Below the pieces are notes generated by a model that had not been told where the DNA came from, did no database searches, and saw only the letters and a list, made by a program, of their open reading frames with translations. A stretch of DNA of 64,000 nt from NCBI RefSeq assembly GCF_027595985.1, contig NC_073304.1, positions 145,569,246-145,633,245 of the forward strand, in the 5' to 3' direction. The translations under genes and the position numbers were made by a program. Shown in pieces: positions 44,990-56,451 of the stretch (its first letter is position 1; every line of letters begins with the position of its first letter). This DNA is from Sorex araneus (taxonomy: Eukaryota; Chordata; Mammalia; Eulipotyphla; Soricidae).

Positions 44990-45168
44990 TTTAATCTTTT
45001 TTATTTTATTGAACCACCATGAGATATGGTTATAAGCTTTCATGTTTGAGTTACAACGACACAATGATCAAACACCCATCCCTCCACCAGTGCACATTCC
45101 CCACCACCAATGTCCCCAGTATACCCCCCTTCACCCTCCCCCTGACTCCATGGCAGATAATTTCCCCC

Positions 45169-45239
<71 letters not shown>

Positions 45240-45565
45240 TTTTGGGCATTATGGTTTGCAATACAGATACTGAGAGGTTATCATGTTTGGTCTTTTATCT
45301 ACTTTCAGCACACATCTCCTATCCTGACCGATCCCTCCAACCATCATTTTCTTAGTGATCCCTTCTCTATTACAGTTGCCTTCTCCACCCCCCCCCACCT
45401 GTGCCCCCAACTCTCCCCGCTCATGAGGCAGGCTTTTAACTATGGAGCAATCTTCCTGGCCCATGTGTCTACTGTCCTTGGATGTCTGTCTCATGTTATG
45501 TTATTTTATACTCTACAAATGAGTGCAGTCCTTCTATATTTGTCCCTCTCTTTCTGACTCATTTC
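44990..45565 (-). mobile_element. L1 3' fragment with internal (TC)n expansion
   Basis: Antisense L1 3' end from the A-rich tail (44990) through 'cacccatccctccaccagtg' to 'ccctctctttctgactcatt'. The short GAGAGA run normal in this 3' UTR has expanded to about 33 TC units. Confidence 0.92.
45171..45236 (+). repeat. (TC)n microsatellite in an L1 3' UTR
   Basis: About 33 uninterrupted TC units at the site where sister L1 copies have 3-5. Confidence 0.95.
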
Positions 45566-45631
45566 ACATACTTGTAATTTATAAATGAATGCACATCCAC
45601 TGGAGATATATGTATATTGAAAAGCATTTTT

Positions 45632-45802
45632 AAAAATGGGTTTTGGGCTACAGCCACTATGCTCATGCCTTATTTCTGGCTCCATGCTCAATTCAAAGAT
45701 CACTCCTTGGAAGTCCTCAGAGAACTATAAGAGGAGCCAAGAATTAAACAGACTCAAAGAAGCAAAGCAAACACTTTAACCCTGTGCTACTTCACAAGCC
45801 CT
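45632..45802 (-). mobile_element. SOR SINE, old
   Basis: Diverged antisense SOR: 'ttttgggctacagcca', 'agtcctcagagaactataag', 'ctgtgctacttcacaagccc'. Confidence 0.65.
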
Positions 45803-46810
45803 TAAAAAGGCATTTTGGAGTAAGACACTTCCCCCAAAATGCTCAAAGATAAGAAGCATATGATAACATGCATTATTAAAGTTTGCCATAAAAAGAGTCA
45901 CTAAAACCTTTTGTACAATCATTTTCATACTTTAACTGGAGAGAACTTGGGAGTTAATTGCTCTGACACCCTGCCCCTTGTGTATAAATTGAATGAATCA
46001 GATGTAGAAAGATTAAATGACATTCAGTTAGCTGCATAAACCAACTGGAACCCAAGATGTATGTGTCTTGTATGTGTGTGGCTTGCTTATGTGTGCACGT
46101 TCACTATGTGCTAATATATGTGATAAGCAAACAAACTAACAAACAAACAAAAACTCTCAGCTTCACTACTGCAATTTAAAAGTTCATTTACGATTAGCAG
46201 AGTCACGCAGCAGAAATATGCTGAACTCATAAAATCATACCTAAAACTACCCAGAAATTCACTGCTCTGCCAACAGTGGCCATTTCTGGGTTGTGGCAAA
46301 TGGGTGACTTTTTGCCCCAAATACTCCTCTGTCTTTTTAACTTCCTAAAATCTACACATATTTTACATGTCAAATCTGTAAAGTAAATGAAAATTTGTAG
46401 CTGGAGATTAGACCTATAATCTCCTGAGTGGTATAGTTTGGAGGTAGCCTAATTTGTGCCCCAGTTTCTCATTAGCACTGCTGGCACTCTGCATCTTGCA
46501 TGCGTTTGGCATACAAGGGTGATTCCAGCATACAAAACCCCACACTCCTGATTCTCTTTGGTGTGATCTTTGCTACATATCAGCTACTACAAATGCCATT
46601 ATTCAAATCCTGGAGCACAGACTAAAATGGAGCTATCTGAGACATAGACCTTGAATTTATGAATTTCCCAAAACATCTTGAGAATCTATAAGTCCCTTAC
46701 TCTTCTTGTGACTAACCACCAGCGGGCTTAGTTTTACCCATAGAGAAGGAAGGTGGTGGTAGGAAAATTTGAAATAATGATGGTGGGAAGGTGTAATAAT
46801 GGTGGGATTA
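45803..46810. other. No gene recognised; probable MIR fragment
   Basis: 45960-46045 resembles the reverse strand of MIR ('gtagaaagattaaatgacat'). Nothing else is assigned. Confidence 0.4.
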
Positions 46811-46974
46811 AGGGCTGGAGCAATAGCACAGCAGGTAGGGCATTTGCCTTGCACTCGGCTGACCCGGGTTCGATTCCCAGCATCCCATATGGTCCCCTGA
46901 GCACCGCCAGGGGTGATTCCTGAGTGCAGAGCCAGGAGTAATCCCTGTGCATCACCAGGTGTGACCCAAAAAGC

Positions 46975-47066
<92 letters not shown>

Positions 47067-47067
47067 A
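46811..47067 (+). mobile_element. SOR SINE with expanded (GAAA)n tail
   Basis: Near-consensus SOR at 46812-46975 followed directly by about 23 GAAA units (46976-47067), which grew from its A-rich tail. Young copy. Confidence 0.96.
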
Positions 47068-47129
47068 ATTAGTGTTGGTATATTGAATGTGATAAAGTAT
47101 TATGAACAACTTTATAAAATTAAATTTTT

Positions 47130-47240
47130 TTAATGGAGAGAGGAAATGAACAGATACTTTTCAGAAGGACACAAGTGGATGACCAGTAGACACATGAAAA
47201 AATGCTTAGCATCACTTAACATTAGGGAAATCCAAACTTG
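47130..47240 (+). mobile_element. L1 ORF2 fragment
   Basis: Short sense match to the late part of ORF2 ('agaggaaatgaacagatact', 'catgaaaaaatgcttagcat'). Confidence 0.75.
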
Positions 47241-48949
47241 CCTTCATTTATATCCAGATTACCTGCAAGCAGGATTAATTTCCAGTGACTCCAGCAGGTT
47301 GAACAGCACAGGAGGCTCTCTTAGCATTTTGTAGCATTTGCTATATTTGCTAGTCCAGGCCATTCACATCTGGTGCATTGCATCCTTTCAGCCACCTGGA
47401 CAATACATCTGATTATTGATATTTACTCCCACTGTTAAGAGAAAGAAACTAATGAGACTTTCCTGCCCACTATCACATAGCCAATATGAAGTAGAGTTGA
47501 GAAATAAAACAGCTTTTTCCTGCTCCAAACAGGTGTTCTCCTCTTCCTCGGGCAGTTGTTCTCTCAGCCAGACTCTCAGAACTATCCCATGTCCTGGAGC
47601 TGAGGTCCACAGTCTCTTTCTTGTTCCTGTGCAAGATGTGGGGACAAATGGAAGGAAGCTCAATGTCTGATTTGATAGTCAAATGGCCAGTCTAATTCGG
47701 ACCATATTTTTAATGACACACTCCCTGGTGCCAGTCTTGATGGGCACTGACCAAATTGGGTTATTCAGTCCTAAAACCAAGACTTTTTTAATTTCTGAAA
47801 CTTTCCTCTTGGGAATTTGAGGTTCTGTGCCCCTTCCTGTATTTGAGTCATAGGAAACCCTTATTTATCAGTGTATGGCCGCAGCCCATGGAGCCCCCAT
47901 TGGGGCAGGTATTATCTCATTGACGGGACTGCATATGGATTTTTCAGCCAAAAAAAATAGTTTTGTTTGTGCCCTACAAATCAAGCAGCCCCAGGAACCC
48001 TGGAAATTTTGAGCTTCTCTTCAGCCTCCAGACCATAAGAATTAATTCCTGGCCTCATTTCTGTGTCCTCACCCAAAAAATGACCATGTTCAACTCACTT
48101 TTGCCTAAAATAATTGTCCTGGACACTTTTCTCTGAATCTAAGAGATCATATCTGTGAGATATGACCAAGAGTTTTAATGTTACTACTATTTTTTGTCAG
48201 TTTTAATCTCTAACTTTTCCCAGAATATGTTATGTTACTTTGGGATCATTATTAATGCAAGGGTAAAAAACAAAAAAAGATAAACCAAGCATATCTACTT
48301 ACCTCTATTTAATGTTCCAAGTGAAAAATATAAGACCATCCAAATTAACAAATTCTTCTCAGAAAGATAATCACTCACATTAATCTTATTTATTGGATTA
48401 AAAGTCATTTCTTTGAAAAATGACTGTGTTATTACTATTATGTGAGATTGGTTGTCATCAATAATTTCTCCAAAACTGTTCTCAGAGTAAGCATCAAAAG
48501 TCCAAAGAGTGCAGTTGCCAATTTTGAGTTTCCTGAGATGCTATCTTGGCTCTGACAAAGTTTATAATTGGGGTCTTGGCATTTCTGAGCACCCACAGAG
48601 AGACAGTGTCTCTGAATCTAGAGAATGATATCTTCCACAAAGCAGTTCCAGTTTCTCCTTTGATTATACTTAATTATATATTGATTATTCTATTTTGATG
48701 ATTGCATGAGTATGCTATTATACTATTTGCCATACTATTATATATTGACTACGTATGTATCTACAAGTATGATATACGCCAGTGTGTAGTAGTTAAATAG
48801 TGGGTAGTTGAAATAAAGACTCAAAGAGCTTAAGCATGTCACTCAAGGTCACACAGTGAATTATTTCCTTTAGTCTGTACCCAAACTCCAATCTCCTGAT
48901 GCCCAGTGCAATGTTTTAGTTGGATTTATTAAAAGACTACTCCCGTAAG
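47241..48949. other. No gene recognised; two probable MIR fragments
   Basis: Reverse-strand MIR-like cores lie at 47415-47530 ('cactatcacatagccaatat') and 48800-48920 ('actcaaggtcacacagtgaa'). The remaining sequence is unassigned. Confidence 0.45.
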
Positions 48950-50095
48950 AAGAAAGAAGTTTTGGACCCTCTGCGCCTAAAGACTTTGATTTCAGAGACC
49001 TAACACATTCGGGCATCCAGCGCAGCTTCTAATAGCAATGCACTGGGACTGTGAACTGGGCTACAACTCCGTACTGCCCGGGGGTGGATCTTTCCTTTCC
49101 ATCCTGTCTTCCTGCATGGAAAATGGCAGCGGCAGCAGCATCCACATGGCAGGAGCCATCTTCTAAGACTCCTAACCCAGAGGAATACGATTTTTACACT
49201 AGGGAATCATGGGAAGTGGGTGTAACTGGCACGCCCTCAGTCCAGATATATTCGGAGCTGCTGAGAGTGAAACAGACCTTCTGCGCCTAAAGACTTTTTG
49301 ATTCCAGAGACTTCTTACAGCAATGCACTGGGACTGTGAGTTGGGCTATGCAATTTCTGGCAGAATTTTCTCTGGACTTTATACAGAAATTCAATATATA
49401 GACTCTTTTTTCCAAAATATAGACTTAACATCTATAATTGTCAGCAATGTGAAACGGTTCCTTTTTAACAGGTCTGACTTGGGGGGAATCTCCAAATAAT
49501 AACAATGAGTTTTTGTTGAAATATTGAAGGTTATTAAAGTAGCAGCCACTTCTCTGGACTGTGAACTAAGCAACAGCCCCACGCCGACTGAGAAGAGGAT
49601 ATATCCCTCTTTCCCGGTTGTTTCCCATTTTCAGGGAGAAACACGGCGTGGCGTCCACCATACTATGAGGCACGGGAAGGAGGATGAGGGGGGAAAAAAA
49701 AGGGAAAAGAAAAAAGGGGAAAGAAAGAGTTATGTACTTGGAGCAGTGGGGCTACATATCTCTTCATTCTCAGCAATGGAAAACTAATTATCAAATGCTT
49801 CCTTGGTAGTAGGGCTGTCTTTCTTGGGGGGAAATTCCAACAACAATAGTGAGTTTTGTGTTGAAATATGGAACGTAATCAAGGTAAAGAGTAAATGAAG
49901 TGAAATTCATTAGTTATACAGTTGGGGGTGGGGGCGGGGGCGGGGGGTATACTGGGGTTTTTGGTGGTGGAATATGGGCACTGGTGAAGGGATGGGTGTT
50001 TGAATATTGTATAACTGAGACATAAACCTGAGAACTTTGTAACTTTCTACATGGTGATTCAATAAAAATTTAAAAAATAAATAAATTTAAAAAAT
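48950..50095 (+). mobile_element. Composite nonautonomous element with repeated modules and L1-like 3' end (copy 2)
   Basis: It contains about three diverged tandem modules. 'ctgcgcctaaagacttt' occurs at 48971 and 49280; 'gcaatgcactgggactgtga' at 49035 and 49320; 'gaatctccaaataataacaatgag...gttgaaatattgaag' at 49490 and a related block at 49825. It ends with the L1-type terminus ('gggcactggtgaagggatgg', 'acatggtgattcaataaaaa') and an A-rich tail. A GC-rich first module (49060-49260) holds a 79-codon frame without recognised domain. Confidence 0.65.
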
Positions 50096-50884
50096 AAAAA
50101 GAAAAAAGACAAAGAAAAAAAAGAAGAAAGGAGTTTTGCATAAAAGTTGCTGCAGTTATCTTCCAAACCCTGTTGATCTCTGTACTTGGGTTACTTTAGT
50201 ATAACACAGAAAAGTCTGGGTGAAAACTCAGCCAACCCTGTATCTCAGTCAGTCACACCATTTTCTCTAGCATCAGGGGTCTTTTGCAATTGTTCTTTTC
50301 CACTTGTGTACATGCCATTTCAAAAACATTTCCCTAGAATGGTAGAGTGGCCTCCATCGACCAGTGATTCAAATCCTAGCTCAGGCTCCAAACAGTTATG
50401 AAACATTGAGAAAGTGATTCAACAGAAATGCCAGGGAAGTGGGGGTGAGGGAAGAGGGAGCATGGGGAGTGGCAACACACATTCCAGCATGTGACTTTCA
50501 GTCCACTTCTGAGGGCTCGGCTGTTTTCTGACAGAATAATCTTGTCTTAACTCCCAGTGACAGATGCAGGTATGTATCTATAGAACATCTGGAAATGAAC
50601 TTTAACGACTTGAGAGACTGGGAAGGCACAGAAGAGGTGGAGCCTTCAGAGATGTATGATGAACCAGATCCATTGACAAAAGCTGATCCTGTGGGGTGCC
50701 TCTGGGCCAGTTGTGAATGGCCTCAGAGTTATCTTTCAAGACAGATTGATCCCAGTTAGGTTCTGCTGATTGTGTGTTAGTGGTCCCAACTCTTCTGACT
50801 CAGTCTAGGGCATTAGGACCCTTAACTCTCTTCCAGCTGTTTCTTCTGTTGTGCTACTAACCAGTGTGTGTTCAAAATGTGTGT
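50096..50884. other. No gene recognised; probable MIR fragment
   Basis: 50340-50430 resembles sense MIR ('gtgattcaaatcctagctca'). The rest is unassigned. Confidence 0.4.
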
Positions 50885-51057
50885 GGGGGCTAGAGTGATA
50901 GCATAATGGGTAGGGCATTTGCCTTGCACTCGGCAGGCCCGGGTTCAATTCCCAGCTTCCCATATGGTCCTCTGAGCACTGCCAGGAGTAATTCCTGAGT
51001 GCAAAGCCAGGAGTAACCCCTGAGCATCACTGGGTGTGACCCAAAAAGTAAAAAAAT
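50884..51057 (+). mobile_element. SOR SINE with short duplication
   Basis: Near-consensus sense copy ('ggggctagagtgatagcata' to 'gtgtgacccaaaaagtaaaa'). AATGTGTG at 50876-50883 and 51058-51065 is the likely duplication; low complexity there makes its length uncertain. Confidence 0.95.
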
Positions 51058-51065
51058 AATGTGTG

Positions 51066-51344
51066 GGGGTGGTGCTTGCTGTGGCATTCAATGGTCTGGA
51101 ACCACTTTTCTCCCACTGGATGGTCCATGGCAATGGATCAAAGAAGAGGAAATGGGACTGCCAAGTTGGTTGGTGATAGTTGACCTTTATTCCAATACTG
51201 TCCTGCCATTTACTCCATTCTACCCTCCTGCCTCTTCCAGTCTCACTGTGCATCCCACTCTAGTCTCACACTGCCCCTCAGTCCTGTCTCCTGCTCTCCC
51301 CATGCTAGTCTCACTCTGCCTCCTGTCTCACTGCCTTAGTCATC
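51066..51344. other. Unassigned
   Basis: No recognised gene. A 103-codon frame here is Ser/Leu/Pro-rich and unsupported. Confidence 0.3.
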
Positions 51345-52330
51345 GAGTTTGGTGTAGCAAATACACCTAGGTGAGATAGCACAATAAACAAATCGAAAGC
51401 CCTTCCTTCTGGGGAAGATCTTTTAAGACAAAGATCTCATCCTACTAAGAGATCTGCTCAAGAACAGAATTTCATCTCAGGGATTATTTCTCCTTTCCTT
51501 AGTTCATATCCATTTAAACAGTAATCTTAAACTTACTTCTTAATAATCTTTCTAGTAATTTTGTATGGACATAGTATGAGATATATTAAGCTAATAGGGT
51601 GGCTTTCCTGGGGACATCTCTTATGGATCCCAGACAACAGTCCTCAGGACAGATTAGTCCTTCCTAACTTCAGCAGGGTCCTTGTCCAGTCACTTCTCTT
51701 TTGGTCATGACAGAGTTTGTCCATGACAGTGCTCTTAACTTATTATAAATTTTATGGCACTTGGCCTGTCTCTTTTCAATTCCAGAGAAGTTTATGACTT
51801 GCCCTAGGCTCATCCAAGTCCCTTTGTTGGGATCTCTTTTGGGGGTGCTAGGAACTAAGGGCAACTGAGGCTTAAGTCAAGTAAACATGACAGATGCCCA
51901 GGATTAAATATTATTCAGAGTCAGTTAACTCCCAAGTTGCAAAGCATAGCATTAACTATATTCCTGTGTTAAAAACAGACATTGTTCTAAAGTAAACTAT
52001 GCAAAGGACATAAAAAAAAGAGAAAAGCAGTACTTCATTTAACAAATAGACAATCCAGAGTCCTTAGAAGGATCTGACCTTACAAGTCACAGGTTCTGAT
52101 TTGGGGATATAAGTGATTAACAAATAGGGGAAGCAGAGCACAAAGGAGAGGTTAAAGATAAACACAGAGGAATGGGAGTGCCTCGGGAGCAATGTAATGT
52201 GTGTAACCCAATAAACCTAAGCTCCCTTCAGAAAAGGAAAAAGGACATAGGAGGAAGGATTAACAAATGTTATCTTACATCAACCAATCAGACAAGAGGT
52301 ACAAGGCTTAGAGCAAGGCTGGTGACTGAA
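51345..52330 (-). mobile_element. ERV LTR (family 1), antisense, diverged
   Basis: Reverse complement matches the other LTRs over U3 and beyond ('ggtgctaggaactaagggca', 'gtgcctcgggagcaatgtaa'). It is the most diverged of the four long copies and lacks the first bases of U3. No internal retroviral sequence adjoins it. Confidence 0.8.
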
Positions 52331-52526
52331 ACAAGAGACTGCCTACTTGGAAAACAGGTTGACCCAGATAATCTTATGATTTTATAAAACTGAAGGCCAT
52401 GGAGATCTCATTCAGCCTTCAGTATTTTCAGAATGTCTCTGAAACCACAAGTGAAGGCTTGCATTGAGGCACCTTTCACTTCCACTGGAGTCAAGTGGAA
52501 CCTCTTTTCCTATAGTATTTGGACTG
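52331..52526. other. Unassigned
   Basis: No recognised gene or repeat. Confidence 0.3.
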
Positions 52527-52611
52527 TATCACTGTATCACTGTCATCTCATTGTTCATCAATTTACTTGAGCAGCTCCAGTAACATCTCCATTCGTCCCA
52601 GCCCTGAGACT

Positions 52612-53257
52612 TTATTTATTTATTTATTTATTTTTAATTATTTATTTTATTGAATCATCATGTGGAAAGTTACAAAGTTCTCAGGCTTCTGTCTCAGCTA
52701 TACAATGCTCAAACACCCGTCCCTTCACTAGTGCCTATATTCCACCACCAAAAACCCCAGTATACCTCCCACCCCCCTCCCCTCCACCCCCACCTGCGTA
52801 ACTGATAAATTTCACTTCATTTTCTCTTTACCTTGATTAAATTCCATATTTCAACACAAAACTCACTATTGTTGTTGGAGTTTCCCCTCCAGAAAAAAAC
52901 AGCCCTACTGACCAGGAAGCATTTGATAATTAGTGTTCCATTGCTGAGAAAGAAGAGACATGAAGTCACGTGGCTGCTACCTTAGGATTTAGGATTTCTG
53001 TATTTTAGTATTTTAGTAATTAAGTTCAGGGAGATTTATGTTAGAAATTGCATCATTTCCCTTCCTGGGGCAGTATGGGGTAATGGCTTAGATCACAGTC
53101 TAGAGACATGGCTGCAAGCAGTTTCTGGGACCAAAAGTAGTCTAGCTGGCCTCCAGATCATGGTCAATCAGCAGCAAAGCGGCCGCACCAAAGTGTGTCC
53201 GCCTGGGTCGAGTCTCAGCGGAGCATGAGCACGTATCGGCCCCGGCCCAAGACTCCC
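52612..53257 (-). mobile_element. Composite nonautonomous element (copy 3), complete, with target duplication
   Basis: On the - strand: GC-rich 5' start ('cttgggccggggccgatacg'), a middle shared with copy 2 ('caatggaacactaattatca', 'caacaacaatagtgagtttt'), the L1-type 3' terminus and a (TAAA)n tail. CCCAGCCCTGAGA flanks it (52598-52610 and 53258-53270). At about 646 bp it appears full length and defines the ends of the family. Confidence 0.8.
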
Positions 53258-53445
53258 AGCCCTGAGATTTCAGTAGCCTCTCCTTAATCGTCTTTCCCAA
53301 TTATTGGAGGCTCCTTCAGGGTCAGGGGATGAGACCTGTTATTGTTACTGTTTTGGGCATACCAAATACACCACAGGGAGCTTGCCAGGCTCTGCCATGC
53401 GGGTGGGATACTCTTGGTAGCTTGTCAGGCTCTCCAAAGGATATA

Positions 53446-53492
53446 TGTGTGTGTATGTATGTATGTATGTATACATATATATATATATATAT
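53446..53492 (+). repeat. (GTAT)n-(AT)n microsatellite
   Basis: Four or more GTAT units followed by about ten AT units. Confidence 0.92.
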
Positions 53493-53582
53493 ATTTCCCT
53501 CTATGATTTTATGGAAAATGGGTAGGGAGTGTCTTACGATGTGTCGTGAGGTCCAGAAATATGTTCACTCAGTCGTAAGGCT

Positions 53583-53957
53583 CGGCCCAAACATGTGGAA
53601 AGCAGCCTGGGGTGTGGCGGCAGTTGGGTAGTGGAGGTAGGCTGCCAGGGTTGGGTCCCTTAGGGCGGGGAGGGCTCTCATCCGCCCCCTCTGGGGTGCC
53701 CCAAGTGGAAACAGCCTGGCGCGGAGTCCGATAGCATGGCTATGGGTAAACTCACAGTTGCTTCTCCCAGAAGGGAGCATGAAATGAGACCCCCATAACC
53801 ATGCCACCAGACTCCACGCCAGGCTGTTTCCACTCGGTGCACCCCAGAGGGGGCCGGATGAGAGCCCTCCCCGCTCCAAGGGACCCAGCCCTGGCAGCCT
53901 ACCTCCACTACCTAACCGCCACCATGCTCCAGGCTGCTTTCCATACACTCGGGCCAA
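53583..53957. repeat. Imperfect inverted repeat, arms about 150 bp
   Basis: The left arm 53583-53735 and right arm about 53806-53957 are reverse complements with a few mismatches ('tggaaacagcctggcg' against 'cgccaggctgtttcca'; 'agcagcctgg' against 'ccaggctgct'). The spacer is about 70 bp. Confidence 0.85.
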
Positions 53958-54170
53958 GTCTCAAGCATGAGTGAAGTCCCACAGAACCCAAGTAATGTGG
54001 AACTTTAGGATCTTGGACTATGGGTTCAATGGGATCTGGGAGCAGAGATCCTTTTCCTGCTTTCCCCAATCTCCAGCCATCTAGAGGTCACACCCATAAG
54101 CCACCTCCTGCCAGCGCCAGATAATCTCCTCATCAGCCACCCTCCAGAACATAAAATGAGCATTTGGGCA
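53800..54170 (+). mobile_element. RTE 5' UTR, sense, head-to-head with the antisense copy
   Basis: Matches the copy A 5' UTR read from 5104 downwards ('taaccgccaccatgctccag', 'gggttcaatgggatctggga', 'gccagataatctcctcatca'). Together with 53583-53735 it forms a long imperfect inverted repeat. No coding part follows. Confidence 0.65.
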
Positions 54171-54176
54171 AAATGG

Positions 54177-54182
<6 letters not shown>

Positions 54183-54211
<29 letters not shown>

Positions 54212-54388
54212 CATTATTATTGCTTTTGGGGTCACACCCAGCAATTCTCAGGGGCTCTTCCTGGCTCTTCACTCAGGAATTACTCCTGGCGATGCTGGGG
54301 GACCATATGGGATGCCAGGGATCAAACACAGGTTGGCCATGTTTAAGGCAAACACCCTACCTGTTGTGCTATTGCTCGGCCCCCAAAG
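54183..54388 (-). mobile_element. SOR SINE with (TAA)n tail
   Basis: Antisense SOR; its tail is a (TTA)n run (54183-54222) on the + strand. TGGATTATT at 54174-54182 and 54389-54397 is the likely duplication. Confidence 0.93.
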
Positions 54389-54948
54389 TGGATTATTTTT
54401 AATCTGAAGGAGTTTCCCTTGAATGACTTGCTATTTTTGAAGGCATGATATAGCTGATACCTAGGGGTTATATGAAAATATTCAACACCTTTGTCCAGAT
54501 TTTATAGAATTGGGGAGAGGACAAGGTATTCCAGGGAATGTAGGAGGGAGTACAAGAGAGCTTCAAACAGCAGCAGCTTGTTCAAAACTTGGCAACACTG
54601 ATGATTGCCAATGGCATAATCAGCCCATCTTCTACCACTGCATTCTGCTACTTTCATGTGAACTATTTTCACCAGGCCTGGACCTCTTTCCAGCTACAAT
54701 TTCAAAAACATTTCCCTAGAAGTGTCATATCCCATTGTGTGGTATATTAATGCCATCAACTCGGTGGAAGAGAAGCAGAGGGGTTGCCTGCTTTAGAGCA
54801 GATACACATTCTAGTAAGGTTATATGTCAGAGCAGAGTAAGCTTCAAGGAAAACTGGGCATTGGATTCCAGTGGGGTAGGAGGGCAGCTGCAAAAAGTGG
54901 TAAGTAAAGGGCCCATTGATTGTAAAAAAGCTTTTTTCTTTCTCCAGT
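54389..54948. other. No gene recognised
   Basis: Unassigned sequence. Confidence 0.35.
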
Positions 54949-55018
54949 GTTAGGATCAATCCCAGGGTCTCACACATGCAAGGCAAGTGTTCTGCCACTG
55001 AGCTACCTCCCTGGCCCT
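54949..55018 (-). mobile_element. tRNA-derived SINE fragment
   Basis: 'gatcaatcccagggtctcac' with 'catgcaaggcaagtgttctg' and 'gagctacctccctggccc' is a tRNA-like SINE head on the reverse strand. It could be an old SOR subtype or another tRNA-derived family. Confidence 0.6.
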
Positions 55019-55059
55019 GAGACAGGTAGGTTGTGGTTTGTTCCTGTTGCTGCTGTTTT

Positions 55060-55232
55060 ATTTGGGGGCCAAACCCAGCATTGCTCAGGTCTTATTCCTG
55101 GTTCTGCATTCAAGGATCATTCCTGGCACACTTAAAGGACCAAATACCTAAATGTGGTGCCAGGGGATCAAACCTAAGTCTATTATGTGCAAGACAATGA
55201 CCTGGCAGTTGTACTTTCACTTGGATCCAAAA
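55060..55232 (-). mobile_element. SOR SINE, old
   Basis: Antisense: 'tttgggggccaaacccagca', 'ttgctcaggtcttattcctg', 'gggatcaaacctaagtct', 'gtgcaagacaatg'. Confidence 0.75.
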
Positions 55233-56089
55233 ACAGTAGGTTATGAATAGCAGCTTACTTGATAATCAGTAATATGTCTCAATGTGTTATCTTGAGGAAA
55301 GAACTTTCTAGGAGTAGACCCAAAATGAGTTGAGAAGGTGCTGCAGAAGGCATGGAGAAGGAGTGCCCAGGAAGAGTGATCCCTGGACCTTTAAGCATGA
55401 AGTTTTCTCAGAAAAAATAACATTAGTTTAAGCTCCCCACACAACACATGTCCCAGGCTGCTGTTCTGACCTCCAGGACCTCAGTTTGAAAACAGTTTCC
55501 CTCCTTGCATGCTCTGGATGAATCCTACTTGGTAGTATGATCTTTTTGACGAGTCATTGGACTCTGTTTGCTAGGATTTTATTGAGGATCATTGCATCTG
55601 TGTTTATCAAGGATATCAGCCTGTAATTCTCTTTCTTTGTGGTATCTGTGTCTGCTTTTGGTAGCAGGGTGATATTTGCTTCATAGAAACTGTTTGAGGA
55701 TGTTTCTGATTCTTCAATTTCCTGGAAAAGCTTAAAGAGGATTGGGAGTAGGTCCTCTTTAAAGATTTGGAAGAATTCACTAGTGAATTCATCTGGGCCA
55801 GGATTTTTGTGTTTGGGGAGACTTTTTATTACTGTTTCAACTTCCTTGATAGGTCTGTTCAGGTATTCCAGGTCCTCTTGCTTCAGCCTCAGGAGGCTAT
55901 AGGAATCCAGGAACTTACCCATTTCATCAAGGTTTTCTTGTTTTGTGGCATAAAACTTCTCAAAGTAATCTCTGAGGATCATTTGAATTTCTGTAGTTTC
56001 TATTGTGATGTGCCCCTTTACATTTCTGATTTGGCTTATTAGGGTTTTTTTCTCTCGCTTTCTTTGTGAGTCTTGCTAAAGGTTTATCC

Positions 56090-56451
56090 TGTATCACTGT
56101 ATCACTGTCATCCCGTTTTGCTCAAGCAGGCACCAGTAACTTCTCCATGGTGAGACTTGTTGTTACTGTTTCTGGCATATCAAATACGCCACGGGTAGCT
56201 TGCCAGGCTCTGCCATGTAGGCGGGATACTCTCAGTAGCTTGCTGGGCTCTCTGAGAGGGATGGAGGAATTGAACCCGGGTCTGCCTATACAAGGCAATA
56301 CAATACTATACAAGGCAAATGCCCTACCTGCTGTGCTATTGCTCCAGCCCCTTTGTCTAGGGTAAGGTGTGGTCTAGGGATGTAGTCTAGGGTGGAGACG
56401 GGATCTGGGCAGGGGCATGGTCTGGATAGAGGCATGGTCTAGGGTAGGGGC
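56090..56451 (-). mobile_element. RTE-SINE with a 5' minisatellite extension, 14-bp duplication
   Basis: The antisense SINE is 56090-56353; on its 5' side 56354-56451 is a run of TCTAGGGTaggggcatgg-type repeats. CTAAAGGTTTATCC at 56076-56089 and 56452-56465 encloses both, so the extension arrived with the SINE or grew afterwards. Inserted in the inverted part of the L1. Confidence 0.9.
56354..56451 (+). repeat. Minisatellite at SINE 5' end
   Basis: Five or so variants of 'ggtctagggt.ggggc.tggt' of 15-24 bp each. Confidence 0.7.

Larger units (their letters stand above)
52527..53735 (-). mobile_element. Nonautonomous RTE, antisense, interrupted by composite element
   Basis: Pieces 52527-52611 (CACTGTATCACTG tail and RTE 3' end) and 53258-53735 (5' block 'cttgccaggctctgccatgc', then GC-rich RTE 5' UTR). 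The block 'ggctccttcagggtcagggg' matches 42898-43397 in reverse, so it is the same internally deleted form. A (GTAT)n/(AT)n run (53446-53492) lies between the SINE-like block and the 5' UTR. Confidence 0.75.

Noticed and set aside
45019..45557. 171-codon frame with Leu-Ser repeats
   Set aside because: It is the translation of a (TC)n expansion in an antisense L1 3' UTR.
49051..49290. 79-codon frame as a processed pseudogene
   Set aside because: No recognised family, and its sequence lies within the repeated modules of the composite element.
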